This document shows positions 53,800 to 63,600 of a stretch of 64,000 nucleotides of DNA, one piece after another. Source of the stretch: DYRB01 sp963802205. GTDB lineage: Bacteria; Pseudomonadota; Gammaproteobacteria; Chromatiales; Chromatiaceae. The stretch lies in assembly GCA_963802205.1 (NCBI GenBank), contig CAWDHW010000024.1, positions 1 to 64,000 of the forward strand, in the 5' to 3' direction. Within the stretch, counting starts at the first letter, position 1. Each line of letters starts with the position of its first letter. The position numbers were made by a program, and so were the translations under genes. The notes beneath the pieces are model-generated. The model ran no database searches. It was not told where the DNA came from and saw only the letters and a program-made list of their open reading frames with translations.

Positions 53800-54734
53800 G
53801 AGGGGTCGCGGCTGCGGCCTGCGGGCGGTCGCCAGAAATCGAAGAAATTAAACCAGTTGAAGGGCTGGGCGCGACAGTGTCGCTCCAGACTGGCGGCATA
53901 GGCGGAGACCGCCTCACGGATAGCGGCGTCCCGCTCGCTGCGCTCGATGCCCGTGAAATCGGCCAGGGGCTCGAAATGGATGGCATAGCGGTTGCTGCCC
54001 AGATAGAGGCCCGTCATGAACAGCACGGGACGCTTGAGCATGGCCGCCAGGCGCATGGGACCGACAGGAAATGCGGCCGTTTCACCGAGAAATTGCACCG
54101 GAAGGGTCGGGTCTTCGTCCAGTGTACGATCCCCCAACAGGCCCAGCACCATGCCCTCGTCCAGCCAAGCCTGCACCTGGAGCATGGAGTCGAGCTGGCC
54201 AAGGGGGATGATGTTCTGCACGGCAATCGGGTTGATGGCGGCCAGGGCCGCAGTGATCTTGCGGGCATTCTCCTCGTACATCACCATGGCTACCCGCAGA
54301 CCGGGCCTTTGCCGGCCCACCGTGCGCACCGCCTCGAAGCTACCCATGTGGGCGCCGATCAGAATGGCGCCGCGCCCGGTGGCAAGCACCTCCTCGAACG
54401 CCGCCGCGCCATGCACCTGGATATCGAAGAGATCGAATCGGTCGTTGAGCAGGTAAACGCGGTCATGGATGCAGGATGCAAAGCTGTGGAAATGCCAAAA
54501 CAATTCCATCAGACGCGGTGCCCGCCCCAGGGCGCGCCTCAGATAGGCGCGGGAGGCGCGTCGGGCGGCCGACGCAATCAACAGGAAGTAGAGGCTGATG
54601 CCGTACAGCACGACGCGCGCCAGGCGGCGTCCCAGGCGTAGCGAGATCCAGGTCATCGCACGCAGCATGGCCATGTTGCTGCGCTCCGGGCGCCGCGCCC
54701 ATTCGGCCTGGCGGACCGGATACGGAGTGCTCAC
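53796..54734 (-). CDS. LpxL/HtrB-like lysophospholipid/lipid A acyltransferase
   Basis: 312 residues from GTG 54734, which overlaps the dehydratase stop (GTGA). An N-terminal membrane helix (VVLYGISLYFLLIASAA) precedes the catalytic HX4E in GAHMGSFEAVR and a downstream LLGDRTLDEDP. It transfers an acyl chain to a lipid acceptor on the inner face of the inner membrane, and in aryl-polyene loci is thought to attach the polyene to its lipid anchor. The long open frame upstream to 55154 is a shadow of the dehydratase and ligase genes. Confidence 0.89.
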   Translation of the reverse strand: MSTPYPVRQAEWARRPERSNMAMLRAMTWISLRLGRRLARVVLYGISLYFLLIASAARRASRAYLRRALGRAPRLMELFWHFHSFASCIHDRVYLLNDRFDLFDIQVHGAAAFEEVLATGRGAILIGAHMGSFEAVRTVGRQRPGLRVAMVMYEENARKITAALAAINPIAVQNIIPLGQLDSMLQVQAWLDEGMVLGLLGDRTLDEDPTLPVQFLGETAAFPVGPMRLAAMLKRPVLFMTGLYLGSNRYAIHFEPLADFTGIERSERDAAIREAVSAYAASLERHCRAQPFNWFNFFDFWRPPAGRSRDPS

Positions 54735-55057
54735 AGCGCGCCATCCCCCGGAACCGTCGCTGCGAAGGCAAAGACGCCGCTGGCCGCCACCCGCTCGCCG
54801 GCCATGACCTCGAAGTGAAAAACGCCCGCTGCCGTGCTCGCATAATTCAGACGCAGGGCCTCCCCCGGCCTGACCGGACTTGGAAACTTCGCCGACTTGA
54901 TCTGACCGGCGCAGACCGCCAGACCCTGCCGCGCGGCCAGGGCATGCAGGGCCTCGTCCAGCAGCACGACACCGGGCAGGATCGGATGCCCGGGGAAATG
55001 ACCGGCATAGGCCGGGTGATCGGCCGCGACGGACAGCGGCAGGCTTTGGTTCGTCAT
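54731..55057 (-). CDS. FabZ-like 3-hydroxyacyl-ACP dehydratase
   Basis: 108-residue hotdog-fold protein with HPAYAGHFPGHPILPGVVLL, which holds the FabZ catalytic His. It is shorter than housekeeping FabZ but normal for the ApeI-type dehydratase of aryl-polyene loci. With the second dehydratase (46806) it would give the alternating double bonds of the polyene. Four-base overlaps link it to the ligase gene before and to the acyltransferase after. Confidence 0.9.
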   Translation of the reverse strand: MTNQSLPLSVAADHPAYAGHFPGHPILPGVVLLDEALHALAARQGLAVCAGQIKSAKFPSPVRPGEALRLNYASTAAGVFHFEVMAGERVAASGVFAFAATVPGDGAL

Positions 55058-56415
55058 ACCGGAATGCCAGTTGCGGTTTGCGACCGCAAGGTCGCCAGAA
55101 GCGCCTGCGTCGCGTGGTCGGGCAGCTTCCCGGCCGCATTGCGCGGAAGTGCATCGACGAACAGTAACGGCCGGGGCAGAAAGACCGGATCGATGCGTTC
55201 GCGCAGGGCCTGCATGAGGGCGGCAGGCGTCAGATCCGGTGCCACCACCAGGGCGATCAGGCGGCGGACGCCCCCCACGGCGTCGTCATCGTCCGGCGGC
55301 AGGAGAAAGGCACCGTCCCGCACGCCCGGGATGGCGCCGAGCTGGTAGTTGAGATACCCGAGCGAGGCCCGTTTGCCGGCGATGTTGACCAGATCGACAT
55401 GGCGGCCGTGGAGCAAGAAACGGGTCGGGTCCGCGTCCACCAATTCGATGACATCGCTCAGCGATGTCGGTGCCTCGATGTGTCCGCCCTCTGCCCAGCC
55501 GGCCTCCCCCTCGCAACGCAGGCGGACCCCCGAGAAGGTCTGCCAAACGGGGCCAGACGTGGTGCGTCGCGAGGCGATCTGGCCGGTCTCGGTGCAGCCG
55601 TAAATCTCGAACAAGGGGGCCCCAAAGCGGGTCTCCGCCTCGACTGCAAGGTCTCGCGCCAGGGGCGCGGTGGCGGACAGCAACAGGTCTGTGGCCGGCA
55701 GGACGGCTTGCTCCGCCAGCAGGGCCCGCAGGTGGTAGGGCGTGGTGACCAGCACGCGCGGCCGGGGCAATGCCTCCAGCTCCGCGCAGATGTCGGCCGG
55801 ATAGAATGGGCGTGTGGCATGCAGGGCCGCACCGCTCTGCAAAGGCATCAACACGGTGGATTCCAGGCCGTACATGTGCTGGGCCGGCACTGTACCCAGG
55901 ATGGCGTGGTCGCGGGTGACACCCAAGCGTTGTGCCTCCGCCCGCACGTTGCGCACCAGACTGCCCCAACGCTTGACATGGGGCTCCGGCACGCCGGTGG
56001 ATCCCGAGGTAAAGACCTGTGCGATGACCTGCTCGCAATCGATGTCCGGGATGGCCAGGTTAGCCGCGGGCGTTGGCGTCCGGTCGGGATAGAGGACGAC
56101 GGGCAGATCGAGGCCGCTGTCAGGCTGATCGGCGACACAAAAGACATCCGGGGCGATACGCCGCATCTGCCGGACCATTTCCGGGGTGTAGGTGGAGGGC
56201 AACAGGCTGACCCGGCCGCTGACGATGCAAGCCGCCAGAGTGACGGTAAAGCGGTAGTGGCCGCCACACAGGTTGAGCACATGCCGCCCCGTGGGCAACA
56301 AGCCGGCAACGTAATCCATATCGCTCAGAAACTGCCTGACGCTGACCGGAGCAGTGGCGCACCGCGCCACGACGGCATCAAGGCTGTGATGGGCGGTCAG
56401 GGGCAGGGTCGACAT
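55054..56415 (-). CDS. Aryl/acyl-AMP ligase (ANL superfamily)
   Basis: 453 residues. The AMP-binding P-loop-like VFTSGSTGVPEPH, the core YGCTETG, the hinge LHGR and the C-terminal Lys in LPRNAAGKLP are all present. It is expected to adenylate the hydroxybenzoate starter made by the chorismatase and load it on the ACP. The short N-terminal half (about 130 residues before the P-loop) is normal for ligases of this pigment pathway. It precedes the FabZ-like gene with a four-base overlap. Confidence 0.92.
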   Translation of the reverse strand: MSTLPLTAHHSLDAVVARCATAPVSVRQFLSDMDYVAGLLPTGRHVLNLCGGHYRFTVTLAACIVSGRVSLLPSTYTPEMVRQMRRIAPDVFCVADQPDSGLDLPVVLYPDRTPTPAANLAIPDIDCEQVIAQVFTSGSTGVPEPHVKRWGSLVRNVRAEAQRLGVTRDHAILGTVPAQHMYGLESTVLMPLQSGAALHATRPFYPADICAELEALPRPRVLVTTPYHLRALLAEQAVLPATDLLLSATAPLARDLAVEAETRFGAPLFEIYGCTETGQIASRRTTSGPVWQTFSGVRLRCEGEAGWAEGGHIEAPTSLSDVIELVDADPTRFLLHGRHVDLVNIAGKRASLGYLNYQLGAIPGVRDGAFLLPPDDDDAVGGVRRLIALVVAPDLTPAALMQALRERIDPVFLPRPLLFVDALPRNAAGKLPDHATQALLATLRSQTATGIPV

Positions 56416-56433
56416 GGCCAGGCGCGAGGGAGC

Positions 56434-57111
56434 CTAACGGGTATGAGTGGAAGCGCAGGGGGACAGCTTCGGGGTGTTCCGGAAGGCACGGATGCTGTCC
56501 ATGATGCTGTGGTGCTCCAGATGCGGCAAGGCTCGCCGGCGAACCCGATGCTCGGCGACAAACATGAGCAGAATCAGCGGAAGCGACAGAAGATTGGCGA
56601 ACACCGACCAGGCATCCATACTGCCGAACACGAACAGAACGGTGGAAACCAGGCTGATGACCAGAAAAAACAACGTCCAAGCCAGCGTGATCTCGCGCGT
56701 ATAACGGACCACCTCCGGGGCCAAACGGCCGCGCACCGCCTCGGCAAAACGGGTGCAAAGGGGCTGCCGCCCGCGCGCCAGGGTGCGGCCAAACAGGGCG
56801 GCCAGCATAAGATTCGTGCCGGCGTGCTCGATGAAATAGACCCAGGCGAAATTTCGCTCCAGCGTCTCCCAGAACCCCCACAGGAGCACCCCCACGCCAG
56901 CGCACAGCAGGAGCATGCCCAGCCGCCTGGGCGAACGCCAGGTCAGCCAGAGCAAAATGGCCAGGGGGGGCGCCAGGGAGACGGCTACGCCCAAGGATGG
57001 GAAGGTGGCCGCCGCCGACGTGGCGGCGCTGTAATACGCCAACACGGGATAACCGGCGACCCCGGCGGCGATGGCAGTCCAGCGAACCGCGCGGACCGGG
57101 GTAAGACTCAT
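56434..57111 (-). CDS. COG4648-type membrane protein of the pigment locus
   Basis: 225 residues with about six hydrophobic helices (LAPPLAILLWLTW, LLLCAGVGVLLWG, LAWTLFFLVISLV). I recognise it as the membrane protein that regularly sits beside the ACP and ligase in aryl-polyene loci; its function is unknown. The ATG overlaps the ACP stop (ATGA), and the ligase starts 18 bp after its end. The last 30 or so residues are cytoplasmic and poorly conserved. Confidence 0.82.
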   Translation of the reverse strand: MSLTPVRAVRWTAIAAGVAGYPVLAYYSAATSAAATFPSLGVAVSLAPPLAILLWLTWRSPRRLGMLLLCAGVGVLLWGFWETLERNFAWVYFIEHAGTNLMLAALFGRTLARGRQPLCTRFAEAVRGRLAPEVVRYTREITLAWTLFFLVISLVSTVLFVFGSMDAWSVFANLLSLPLILLMFVAEHRVRRRALPHLEHHSIMDSIRAFRNTPKLSPCASTHTR

Positions 57112-57377
57112 TTTGTCCTGTTCGCCGCGATGTGCTCGGTGAGGCTGGCGAGGGAACTGAAGATGCGGACGTTGTCCGCGTTATCCGCACGCAACTGGAA
57201 ACCGAAACGCTTGGAGACGACAAGCGCCGTTTCCAAAATATCGATGGAGTCAAGGCCCAATCCCTCGCCGTAGAGGGGGGCGTCAGGCGGGATCTCGTCC
57301 GGGGAAATATCGAGATTGAGGGCGCTGACGATCAGCCTGGCGACCTCGGTTTGCAGCTCATGATTGGTTTCAGACAT
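57108..57377 (-). CDS. Acyl carrier protein of the aryl-polyene pathway
   Basis: 89 residues, acidic, with the phosphopantetheine Ser in GLGLDSIDILE. It carries the starter and the growing chain. It is the first gene of the 14-gene minus-strand operon. Only one ACP is encoded here, whereas many aryl-polyene loci have two. The ribosome site is weak (GTGAAG). A perfect TATAAT lies about 55 bp upstream. Confidence 0.93.
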   Translation of the reverse strand: MSETNHELQTEVARLIVSALNLDISPDEIPPDAPLYGEGLGLDSIDILETALVVSKRFGFQLRADNADNVRIFSSLASLTEHIAANRTK

Positions 57378-57432
57378 GGTGACTTCACATCGACAACGGG
57401 CAACTCGGCGCCGGCGATGCCGGCCCGCGTCG

Positions 57433-57438
57433 ATTATA
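57433..57438 (-). promoter_or_regulatory. Candidate -10 box of the pigment operon
   Basis: TATAAT on the minus strand, 56 bp before the ACP start, in an otherwise GC-rich region. No good TTGACA lies 16-18 bp upstream, so an activator may be needed. The 290 bases between this operon and nirN contain no other gene. Confidence 0.4.
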
Positions 57439-57669
57439 CGTCAGTAATACCTGAGGCACCCCACAGAAAACCGGTTAAGAAATAATTGGTTGTAGGCTGC
57501 GCCGGAAGTCGGACAGGGCATGCCTGGGGTCGCGTACCGACCTGAACCGCCTGGCGGCGGCCCTGTAGCCACGGGCGCGGTCAGCCCAACCTTGGCCGTG
57601 ATCGCGATGGGGCAGCGGCTGTGGCCCCCGCCGCACAGATCGAGTCCAGCGGATGCGGGCCGTCGTGCC

Positions 57670-59226
57670 TCAGTGACTGGTCCCCGCCGAGCGGGTGATC
57701 TTGTTGAAGACGTTGTACTTGCCAGAGGGCTTGTTCATGGGCAGGCGCTTGACCTCCTCCAGGGTCTTGGCGTCGTAGATCACCAGCGCGCCCTCGGGGG
57801 CCGGCTCGGCAATGCTCAACAGCGCGTATTTCCCGTAGCGGTCGAACTCGACATGGGCGGCGGTCTTGCCCGGGACCGGGCGCAGGGTCCGGGCGATCTC
57901 CAGGGTCGCCTTGTCGATGACCTGGACGGCATCCTTGTTGGCGCTGAAGGAGGCATCGACCCAGGCGTAGGGGCTCGCCTCGTGGCTGCGCATGAAGAAG
58001 CCCGGGCCCAGGGTCTCGATGGCCTTCACGGTGTGGTAGTCCTTGAGGTCGATGACGCTCACCTGCCCCTTCTTGAGGTGTGGCGTGACCATCACGGGGC
58101 GGCCCTGGTAGTCCCAGACAATGCCGGACGCCAGGTGGGGCATCCCGTCCAATTCCAGATCGGCGATCTTGCGCCCAAGGTCCAGGTGGACCACCTGTCC
58201 GGGCCGCCCATCCCGGGAGGCGCCGAGGATCAGGGTGTAGGTCGGGTCGAAGGAGAAGTCGTCCAGGTAGTCGCCGAGGCGAATGCGGCGCACCGGAAAG
58301 GGTCCGGTCTGGCGCGCCAGGCCCTCGCCCAGGGCGTAGTCGTGCATGGGGCCGTTGTAGACCGGGACGGGATCGTCGCGGTACTGGATCTCCCACACCT
58401 CGGGGATGTCCTTGAGGGCGGCGATGAAACTGCGGCGCGGGGCGGCGTCGTAGACGGCGCTGACCCGGGACCCCTTGCCGCTGTCATCCTGCACCGGGAT
58501 GACCTTGATCGGGGCGAGGTCCGCGGCGGAGAGCAGGACCAGGGAGTGGGGCAGCGTGTTGGCCACCATGACGTAGCGCCCGTCGGAGGAGATGGCGAGG
58601 TTGCGGGTATTGATCCCGGCGCGGACCTCGGCGACGGTCTGGAGTCCCCAGATGTCGAACTTGCTGATCCAGCCGTCGCGGGAGGCGAAATAGACGAAGC
58701 GCCCTTCGGGTGAGAACTTGGGCCCCCCGTGCAGCGCGAAGCGGGTCGGAAAGCGGTGGATGGGCTCCAGCTTGTCCCCGTCCAGGATGCTGGCATGGTG
58801 GTCCCCCAGTTCGACCACGATGAAGAGATTTAGCGGGTCGGCGCTAAAGACGGGCTTGTCCGGGAGCGTCGCCGGGTCCACCGGGGTGACGCGCGATGCA
58901 CTGATCTCACCCATACCCCAGACCGGCACCGCCGGCAGGGGTGTGTAGACGAGCCCGACCAGGGCCTGGATCTCCTCTGGAGTCAACTTGTCGGCAAAGC
59001 CCTGCATCTGACTGGCCGGGCGCCCCTGGGCTATGACCGCGCCCGCCTCCTCGCGCTTGAGCCTTCCCAGATTCTCGGGGAGCAGGGCTGGCCCGATGCG
59101 CCCCAGGCGGTCGGGACCGTGGCACTCGGCGCAATGGCGCTGGTAGAGATCGTCGGTGGGGTCGCCCCAGCTTGGGCTGCATGCCAGCACGAGGCCGGCG
59201 AGGACTAGGGCTTGGCGATACCACAT
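57670..59226 (-). CDS. nirN: NirN-like cytochrome c / heme d1 protein
   Basis: 518 residues from ATG 59226, giving a signal peptide (ALVLAGLVLACSPSWG) and an N-terminal cytochrome c domain with CAECH. The rest is an eight-bladed d1-type propeller with FALHGGPKFSPEGRFVYF, AGINTRNLAISSDGRY and the C-terminal GKYNVFNKITRSAGTSH. These match NirN, the dehydrogenase that completes heme d1, rather than the nitrite reductase NirS. It is periplasmic. No nirS or other nir gene is in the window, only the small cytochrome c gene 13 bp upstream. It could still be a NirS-family enzyme with a different job. Confidence 0.85.
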   Translation of the reverse strand: MWYRQALVLAGLVLACSPSWGDPTDDLYQRHCAECHGPDRLGRIGPALLPENLGRLKREEAGAVIAQGRPASQMQGFADKLTPEEIQALVGLVYTPLPAVPVWGMGEISASRVTPVDPATLPDKPVFSADPLNLFIVVELGDHHASILDGDKLEPIHRFPTRFALHGGPKFSPEGRFVYFASRDGWISKFDIWGLQTVAEVRAGINTRNLAISSDGRYVMVANTLPHSLVLLSAADLAPIKVIPVQDDSGKGSRVSAVYDAAPRRSFIAALKDIPEVWEIQYRDDPVPVYNGPMHDYALGEGLARQTGPFPVRRIRLGDYLDDFSFDPTYTLILGASRDGRPGQVVHLDLGRKIADLELDGMPHLASGIVWDYQGRPVMVTPHLKKGQVSVIDLKDYHTVKAIETLGPGFFMRSHEASPYAWVDASFSANKDAVQVIDKATLEIARTLRPVPGKTAAHVEFDRYGKYALLSIAEPAPEGALVIYDAKTLEEVKRLPMNKPSGKYNVFNKITRSAGTSH

Positions 59227-59239
59227 GGAGAGCGTCCAG

Positions 59240-59701
59240 TCAGGATTGGGGTGCGTCGATACGGTAGGCGGCGTGACAGGCAACGCAGTTAGACAGCAGC
59301 TCCCCAAGGGCGGTCAGGGTCTGGTTGGCGTCGTCCAGGGATTCGGCGTCCAGGGCGAGTTGATCGAAGCGGCTGTGGGTGTCGAAACCCAGTTGTTTGA
59401 AGCCCAGGGGCAGCTTGCCCATGAGGCTGGCGGGGACCCCGCGTTGAGCCGCCGCCCCTACACCTCGGGCAGCGGCAGCGGCGGCGACCAGATCCCCCTT
59501 GGTTGCCGCGACCAGGACACCCTGGGTCGCTGCGAGAAAGGCGCGCATCTCCGCCAGGACCAGGTCGCGCTCGCCAGGCTCCAGCAGGATCGCGGTACGT
59601 CCATCGCTGGCTGGGGTCACGGAGCCACGCACGATGAACAGGTAAAGGGTTGCCGCCAGCCCAAGGGCCAGCAGCACGGTCAGGGTCCAGCACAGACGCA
59701 T
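59240..59701 (-). CDS. Small membrane-anchored cytochrome c (c'/c556-like)
   Basis: 153 residues. An uncleaved-looking N-terminal hydrophobic segment (LTVLLALGLAATLYLFIV) is followed by an all-helical domain and a C-terminal heme site NCVACHAAYR. The heme site near the C-terminus of a four-helix bundle is typical of cytochrome c' and c556. It may donate or accept electrons for the NirN-like protein encoded 13 bp downstream in the same operon. The exact family is not certain. Confidence 0.75.
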   Translation of the reverse strand: MRLCWTLTVLLALGLAATLYLFIVRGSVTPASDGRTAILLEPGERDLVLAEMRAFLAATQGVLVAATKGDLVAAAAAARGVGAAAQRGVPASLMGKLPLGFKQLGFDTHSRFDQLALDAESLDDANQTLTALGELLSNCVACHAAYRIDAPQS

Positions 59702-59965
59702 TGGTGGAAGTCGCTCCGGATCGGCATCGAGTCAGCGGTGGCATAGGCCGGCGGGCCTATAAGAAGGACAGGATGGCCCAGGCCGCCCAGGCATCGCCGC
59801 GACGCGATTGGGGAGGTCGCCCGGGGAAGGCCTGGGCCATCCTGAAAGGGGTCGAAACCGGCCGCTTTGCCGGCGCCCGGGGCTCGCGGCCCGGCACTTT
59901 CCCCCGGGAACCCGTACCCGGAGTCTCGACGCCCGTCAAGTTAAGGCGGGGGCGCTGCACCAGCG

Positions 59966-59979
59966 TTGATTTAGGTCAA
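59966..59979. promoter_or_regulatory. FNR-like box upstream of the cytochrome c/nirN operon
   Basis: TTGATTTAGGTCAA matches TTGAT-N4-ATCAA except for one base. It lies about 270 bp before the cytochrome c gene, so a leader of roughly 200 bases would be needed for standard activation. Redox or NO control fits the gene content. Confidence 0.4.
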
Positions 59980-60668
59980 AAGGGGCATGCGGCCCGGCCA
60001 TCGGGCCGCCAGGATGATCGTCCAGAAGCCTTCAAACCAAAGGGGGCTGCGCAGCGCCGATCCGCACCGCCCGGGCAAAGGTCTCCCACATCTCTGCTCA
60101 GGCCATCGGGTGGGTAGCCAGCGCGGCTTCCGTGCCACCGCCCCGCGGACGGACTCCGCTCCGAACGCGACGGCGAACAGCTTCGCCATGACCGTGGTGT
60201 TGTCTCCAAGAATATTTCGTCACGAATTTCTAACATGCACCCACCTCGCCACCGGCTATCTTCGTCACATTGCGGCACCGTGCGAGACAGGGCGGGAAGG
60301 TCCGTAATCGACCCACAGCAGCCGCCCAGTCGCTGACACCTTGACTGGCGGCTATCTGGGGTCGACTCGCCATCCGACAGTTCGAGGTTCATGCCGGATC
60401 ATCGGCCGTACTTGACCAATGTGGAAAGGGCTCGAGTTCCGGTGACCGGCGGCTTTGGAGGCGCGCATCCAACAGACAGGCCCCCAGAAGCACGCTTTCC
60501 GGAGTGTCCGCTTGCCATTGCTCTTCCTATGGCTCGCGAAGATATAAGCCCCCTACAGGGAGCGGTGGGTCATTACCCCCCCTTGGTCCAGACGCTACCT
60601 TGGTGAGGTCGCAGCGACCTCCTACTGTTGAAGCGCCGGTCAATCACCTGATCGCCGGGCGCGCCGAA
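59980..60668. other. Non-coding stretch between nirN operon and right-end broken gene
   Basis: About 690 bases. Short open frames occur on both strands, but none encodes a recognisable protein or has a plausible start site. No tRNA, terminator or inverted repeat stands out. Together with 59702-59965 it forms almost 1 kb without genes at the boundary of the accessory right end. Confidence 0.5.
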
Positions 60669-63600
60669 TCAATCCAGGGTGAACGACGTGTACTGCATCT
60701 TCATACCGTCAATTAGCCGCTCCTTGGCGATGTAGCGATCCACCTGTTCCGCAATGGCCGCTGCCCGGCCTGCGTCAATATGGGAGACCTCTGACAACTT
60801 CTCATCGCCCAAAGAGTTAAACGACGTACCTAGGCGCAGGCCGCTGCCTTTCGTCAATATCCAGCGGTTGGATGACGTGGCGGGTGGAATCAGCGTAGGC
60901 GAGGGCGATCACTTCCGTCTCGGGAGGGTCTTGCTCACACTGCTCTTTCCACGCTTTGCGGAAGGCGTCGTCGGAGAGTTCTCCCCGGCTACTGAGGTAT
61001 GGTTTGCTTGCCAAGATGTAAACCCTACACTGCGGCGCCTGGGCCAGGATCAACTTCAGCAGGGAAATGTCCTTGGGCGAGAAGTAAGCGTCGCAGTACT
61101 TGATGTACTCATTCGCATTAGCGCGGACCCATTCTTCAATCGATCGCAACGCCTCTTCCCGTGTCTTGCGTCGCACCAGAAGGCCCTCGTCCTGGTCTTC
61201 GGCGACATCTACGACGTTGTGGAGAGCAGCCTTGCCGATAACGGCGTGCGCGAGTTCTGTCGAGAGCAGCAAGGCCTCGCAGACAGGTGAGATATTCTCG
61301 GCTATGTCGCGTTGCGAGGTGAACTTTCGCGCCATGTTCTCCAGGTGCCACGACAGCACGGGGATACGCATCGTAAAGGTTGCTGTTGCCGGCAAGAGTT
61401 ACGTACTCCGTCATCACATCTAGGGGTTTGGGCACCAGCCGCCCGGCTTCAAGAGCTGCGAGGTTCTTCCAGGCCGCCTCCGGAAGCATTTCCACGTCGC
61501 ACTTGAGAGTGTCTTTGGCCTGCTTGGCGTTGGCCAACTCGCGTTTGGCCGTTGCAAGAGCTCCGGCCTTCTGAGCTTCCAGCTTCATCTCAGCCCTGGC
61601 CGGATCGTCGTCCACAATCTCTATGAGCTCGTCGGCAAGACCGGGGTCAATTTGGTCCGCCAAGTCAATCAGCTCTCGCCGATGCTGCGTTGCCTTGGCG
61701 TTGTCCTGGATCTCGGTCGATAGCTGCATTGCGTGGCGCAGCGTCTCCTTGGCTGACGCCACCGCGTCGTTCGCGTAGGCTTCCTGCGCGTAGTCATACA
61801 TGTGCGACAGCCGATCTATGGGCGAGGGTATCTGACTAATGAGCAGCAGCGTCTTCTCAAGGTGCCGCTTCTTGTGGGAGTTGTGCTTCGGTGGGAGACT
61901 CACGGCCAAGCTCAGGAACACGTAGGCCCGGTCAGCAACGTTGTCAATGGTCTCGGCCATCGACTCAAGGCTCTCCCACTGCGCAAAGGGTGTCTCAACA
62001 AGCGAATAAGCGAGGGCCAGCGCCACTACCTTGAACCCGATGTGGGTGATGTTGCGTGGGTCGGGTAGCTTCTGCTCTATGATGTCCTTCAGTGTTGCAG
62101 ACCAGTCCGCCTTCTGTGACGCTGTGAACTTCGTCCGGTTTCGCTTGTCATTAATGGCCCCGACGAGCGAGCGCATCGTCCAGGACAGCGTCGAGTCGCC
62201 GCTCATCTTTTTCATTAGCTCCAGCGTGTCGAGGACATCCGGCGGTCCCAACTTGGTGTGGTCGAACTTTCCGCTCTTGTCCGGCTCCACCATCGGTAGC
62301 TTGCGAAGACGAAGCAGGGCGGCGTCCTGGAGCATGTTGTCCGAGTCAGAGAGTTCGAATTCGTCCACCATCGGCAGAGCGAGCCCCAGGTGCGATGTGG
62401 TGAACGCAGGGAAAGCGAGGACCATGGCGTCCCGGTAAGCATGGACGCCCAGAAGGCGTGCTTGTTCCAGCATAGGGCGCAGATTCTCGTGGACGATGCG
62501 GTCTGCCAGATCTTTACAACTGGCGCACCACAGACGCTCGGCGAACTCGCTGAACATCCGCACCTTGGAGATAACGCCGGGCAGCTGCGTAATCAGCAAC
62601 ACGTAGCGGCTTAGCATGTCGTCATCGAGCATCTTGGCACGGGCCAGTGGTGTCAGCGACCGCGCTACCAGCGATAGGCAAAGTTCGAACAACTTGAGCG
62701 TGGTGCGGGTGTTGAACGTAGTCTGGCGCTTCACCTTTGCGCCCATCTCGTAGTACGCCTTCGCCCGCTCGGGCTCCGTCGAAGCGAGCGCTTCTGCGGC
62801 GGTGAAGTACCGATGAGCCTCCTCCACGGGACGGTGTGCGCAACGGTCTCTTGGATGCGTTCAAGGAAGATTTCGACGGGGAGGAGGTGAAGCCTGCCGC
62901 GACCGAGGCCTTCATCATCCACACGTCCCACTTTCCGTGCGCCTTGGGGTTTGTGAGGTTGGGCCTCAGCCCGCCGACGTGTGGGAGCCAATCAGCCCGC
63001 GCTGAGTTCGCATCCAGCGCACCCAGAAGACCCAAGGTTGCCTGAGACCGCGTGCCCAGGTTGGTGATGCTACCCAGCGCAGTCTGGAGCCCTTGCAGAA
63101 GTGGCTCCCTGTACGGCTGGGAGACGATGACCGAAGCGACCGTGGCGTAGGCACTGTTGCGGCGCGACTCTGTATTAAGTCTTCCTGCCAGCTCCAGCGC
63201 CGCTATGAAGTCGTCGCCCGCCAATATCCTCAAGACGGGCGAGACGGCGGCCAAGTGGTCTCCGGCGTTCTTCAGGATGACTTCTATAAGCTTGTTGAGG
63301 TCGTCTTTGACAACGGCGCGGAAGCCGTCCCCCGCTTCCAGTTCGCCGTCCTTGTCCATCTGGCGTAGCGCCCCGAGCGTGAGAGCAAGGCATTCCATCT
63401 GCACCTCGGGTGTCCTAATGTCGGACACGTCGAAGTACGCCTGTTCAATTCTGTCCCGTGCCCGCAGCTTGTCGTACTGGTACTCCGCAGCTGCCAACCG
63501 CATCTGCAGAACCGTGAGGTCCCGGGAGTGAGCGGCCTTCGCGACAAGGCCCAGCTGACTGTCGAACCGGGCGACCAGCTTGCGCATCCGGTCGGTGTCC

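Noticed and set aside
55399..57273. 624-residue plus-strand frame opposite the ligase and membrane protein genes
   Set aside because: Antisense shadow; the minus strand has conserved ANL motifs and membrane helices.
57520..58713. 397-residue plus-strand frame opposite nirN
   Set aside because: Antisense shadow of a conserved d1-propeller gene.
59976..60392. Minus-strand open frame in the gap after the cytochrome gene
   Set aside because: Arg/Ser/Gly-rich without a ribosome site or recognisable motif.
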